NCBI GenBank assembly: GCA_937928755.1
Contig: CALEZI010000194.1
Span: forward strand, 1 to 15,490
Source: an uncultured Rhodanobacteraceae bacterium
GTDB taxonomy: Bacteria > Pseudomonadota > Gammaproteobacteria > Xanthomonadales > SZUA-5
DNA: 15,490 bases
Direction: 5' to 3'
The notes under the pieces were generated by a model, which was not told the DNA's origin, made no database searches, and saw nothing but the letters and a program-made list of their open reading frames with translations. Of this stretch, positions 14,063-15,490 are shown piece after piece. Positions within the stretch are counted from its first letter, which is position 1; every line of letters begins with the position of its first letter. The position numbers were made by a program, and so were the translations under genes.

Positions 14063-15271
14063 ATGTTGCGATTCCCGTTCGCTCTCGCGGCGCTGCTGCT
14101 GTCGATTACCGCCCACGCCGAACGCTACGACCTGACTTGGCGCCTGAGCTTCGATCCGAAGTCCAGGACCGCACTCGGATCGCTGGAACTGGGCAAAGGC
14201 AGCGACCAGCTGCGCACGCTCGATTTCGAGTTTCCCGAGGCCTATTCGGACATCAGCGCCAACGGTCAACTCGAGCGCAAAGGCAAGCGCGCGCTGTGGA
14301 CACCACCGGCGAAGGGCGGCACGCTGCGCTGGCGCGTGCGCATCGACGAAACTCGCGATAACGGCAGCTACCGCAGTTACTTTCCCGGCGACTGGGCGAT
14401 CTTCCGCGGCGATCGGGTGTTCCCCAAAGCCAGGGTCCGCGCCCTCAAGGGGGCCGAATCCCGGGCACGACTGGTCCTCGATGTGCCCAAGTCCTGGCAC
14501 CTCGATACGCCTTATCTGACCGAAGCGGATGGCACCACCTTCATCGTCGACGATCCCGACCGCGGCTTCGATCGTCCGGTCGGCTGGATGCTGGTCGGCG
14601 CCATCGGCACCCGTCGCGAGATCATTGCCGGCACCGAGGTCTCGCTGGCGGCGCCCAAGGATGAGGGCATGCGGCGGATGGACATGCTCGCTTTCCTGAA
14701 CTACACGCTACCGGGCATGAAGGACGCATTCGGCGAGCTGCCGCCGAAAATCCTCATCGTGTCGGCGCCCGATCCAATGTGGCGTGGCGGTCTGTCGGCG
14801 CCGCGATCGCTGTACCTGCATCTCGATCGTCCGATGATCAGCGAGAACGCAACGAGCACGCTGCTGCACGAACTGACCCACGTGATCACGCGTATCCGCG
14901 GAGAGAACGACGACGACGACTGGCTGGCCGAAGGCCTCGCCGAGTACTACGCGGTGGAATTGCTCTACCGCACCGGCGGCATGACCGAAGCGCGCCACCA
15001 GCGCAGCCTGGAGTGGTTGGCCGACTGGGGCAAGAGCGTCAAATCGCTGCGCACCGAGCGCTCCAGCGCCGAGACCACGGCGCGCGCCGTGCTGCTGCTG
15101 GTGGACGTCGACAAGGAGATCCAGAAGGCCACCGGCGGCAAGAAAAACCTCGACGACGTCACCCGCAGGCTGATGCGCGAGCGCAAGGTCAGCACCGCAG
15201 AGTTCATCGAGATCAGCGAGAAAGTCGCCGGGCGCAAGTTGAAGACGCTGGATACCGGGCTGCTGAAGTGA
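14063..15271 (+). CDS. Secreted gluzincin-type zinc metallopeptidase
   Basis: The 402-residue protein has a short Sec signal (MLRFPFALAALLLSITAHA, probable cut after residue 19). The N-terminal half, about 20-230, is beta-rich and unassigned (RYDLTWRLSFDP; YFPGDWAIF). The catalytic part carries HELTH at 269-273 followed by WLAEGLAEY at 287-295. H269 and H273 are the likely zinc ligands, E270 the general base and E290 the third ligand, as in M1- and M61-like gluzincins. Only 16 residues separate H273 from E290, against 18 in classical M1 enzymes, and the connecting loop is very acidic (GENDDDD). No transmembrane anchor or PDZ domain is seen. It is preceded by a 195-base gap and has no operon partner. 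The M1-like domain at 63-3650 shares only the general fold signature. Substrate unknown; a periplasmic or secreted peptidase is the safest description. Confidence 0.8.
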   Translation: MLRFPFALAALLLSITAHAERYDLTWRLSFDPKSRTALGSLELGKGSDQLRTLDFEFPEAYSDISANGQLERKGKRALWTPPAKGGTLRWRVRIDETRDNGSYRSYFPGDWAIFRGDRVFPKARVRALKGAESRARLVLDVPKSWHLDTPYLTEADGTTFIVDDPDRGFDRPVGWMLVGAIGTRREIIAGTEVSLAAPKDEGMRRMDMLAFLNYTLPGMKDAFGELPPKILIVSAPDPMWRGGLSAPRSLYLHLDRPMISENATSTLLHELTHVITRIRGENDDDDWLAEGLAEYYAVELLYRTGGMTEARHQRSLEWLADWGKSVKSLRTERSSAETTARAVLLLVDVDKEIQKATGGKKNLDDVTRRLMRERKVSTAEFIEISEKVAGRKLKTLDTGLLK

Positions 15272-15304
15272 GCCGTCAGTGACCGCAGAAGTCCAGATGC
15301 GCAG

Positions 15305-15328
15305 GTGCGCTGGTTCGCGCATCGAAAC
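15305..15328 (+). repeat. Short REP-like core GGTGCGCTGGTTCGCGCATC
   Basis: This copy matches the centre of both 69-bp repeat heads (3671-3694 and 15436-15459) apart from one or two bases, and also shares the following AAACT. It stands without the surrounding GGTCGCC and GGCGACC arms, so the core exists as an independent dispersed motif. It sits next to the larger hairpin at 15329-15382. Confidence 0.6.
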
Positions 15329-15382
15329 TGTGGGAGCGGGTTCATCCCGCGAAAGCGCTCGCGGAGTGAATCCGCTCCCACA
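15329..15382. repeat. REP palindrome, TGTGGGAGCGG type
   Basis: The 24-base arms 15329-15352 and 15359-15382 pair at 21 positions around a six-base loop. The outer 11 bases (TGTGGGAGCGG and CCGCTCCCACA) are exact. The sequence closely resembles the REP family known from Pseudomonas (GTGGGAGCGGGCTTGCCCGCGA), whose copies are spread by RAYT transposases. It lies 57 bases after the metallopeptidase stop and may serve as transcript end or RNA stabiliser. Confidence 0.8.
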
Positions 15383-15420
15383 TGAAAATCAAGGCCTTAC
15401 GGCTTGTTCGGTGAAAGTCA

Positions 15421-15490
15421 CGGTCGCCCCCGATGGGTGCGCTTGTTCGCGCATCAAACTGGCGGCGACCATGCGGACTGCCTTTTTTGT
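15421..15490 (+). repeat. 69-bp dispersed repeat head, copy 2, cut by window end
   Basis: The stretch repeats 3657-3725 with few changes and breaks off in the T run where copy 1 continues into GTCCGCAAAGGACGC. It has the same GGTCGCC and GGCGACC arms. By analogy, a GGACGCAAA tandem tail probably follows beyond the window. Confidence 0.85.

Overview
The window is GC-rich, densely coding DNA from a Gram-negative bacterium (tripartite RND efflux system, lipoprotein signals, periplasmic proteins). REP-like palindromes and the kinds of secreted protein present suggest a gammaproteobacterium near the Xanthomonadales (Lysobacterales), but this placement is inference. The first 48 bases are not genomic: they read as an Illumina Nextera i7 adapter with its index and the Tn5 mosaic end. 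The left edge is therefore a sequencing or assembly end, and whatever lies upstream is lost.

Layout. (1) 63-3650, +: a 1195-residue fusion of an ABC-2-type membrane permease and an M1-type aminopeptidase domain. No ABC ATPase is present; it may lie in the missing upstream DNA. (2) 3651-3929: a dispersed repeat with a 69-bp head and an inverted tandem tail, then a hairpin. (3) 3930-4724, -: a periplasmic solute-binding protein, family 3. (4) 4725-5234: a non-coding divergent region with hairpins and a palindrome that could be an operator. (5) 5235-12322, +: a TetR regulator, an RND adaptor lipoprotein, an RND pump and an outer-membrane factor of MexEF-OprN type, probably one transcription unit. 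(6) 12491-13867, +: a secreted delta-60-repeat protein. (7) 14063-15271, +: a secreted zinc metallopeptidase with HELTH and WLAEGLAEY motifs. (8) 15272-15490: REP-like hairpins and a second copy of the 69-bp repeat head, cut by the window end.

The efflux genes should work together: TetR controls expression, the adaptor bridges the inner-membrane proton-driven pump to the outer-membrane channel, and the permease-OMF junction overlaps by 8 bases with a strong ribosome binding site.

The least ordinary content is non-coding. Short-unit tandem arrays facing each other as inverted repeats lie after the ABC/M1 gene (GGACGCAAA-type), between adaptor and permease (four exact GAGGGCAC units against four GTGCCCTC units), and inside the 5' end of the outer-membrane-factor gene (38-nt arms with one mismatch). 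REP-like palindromes occupy most remaining gaps. No CRISPR array, tRNA, rRNA or transposase gene is visible. The coding genes belong to recognisable families. The repeat architecture, including an apparent in-frame insertion into an efflux gene, is the best candidate for something undescribed.
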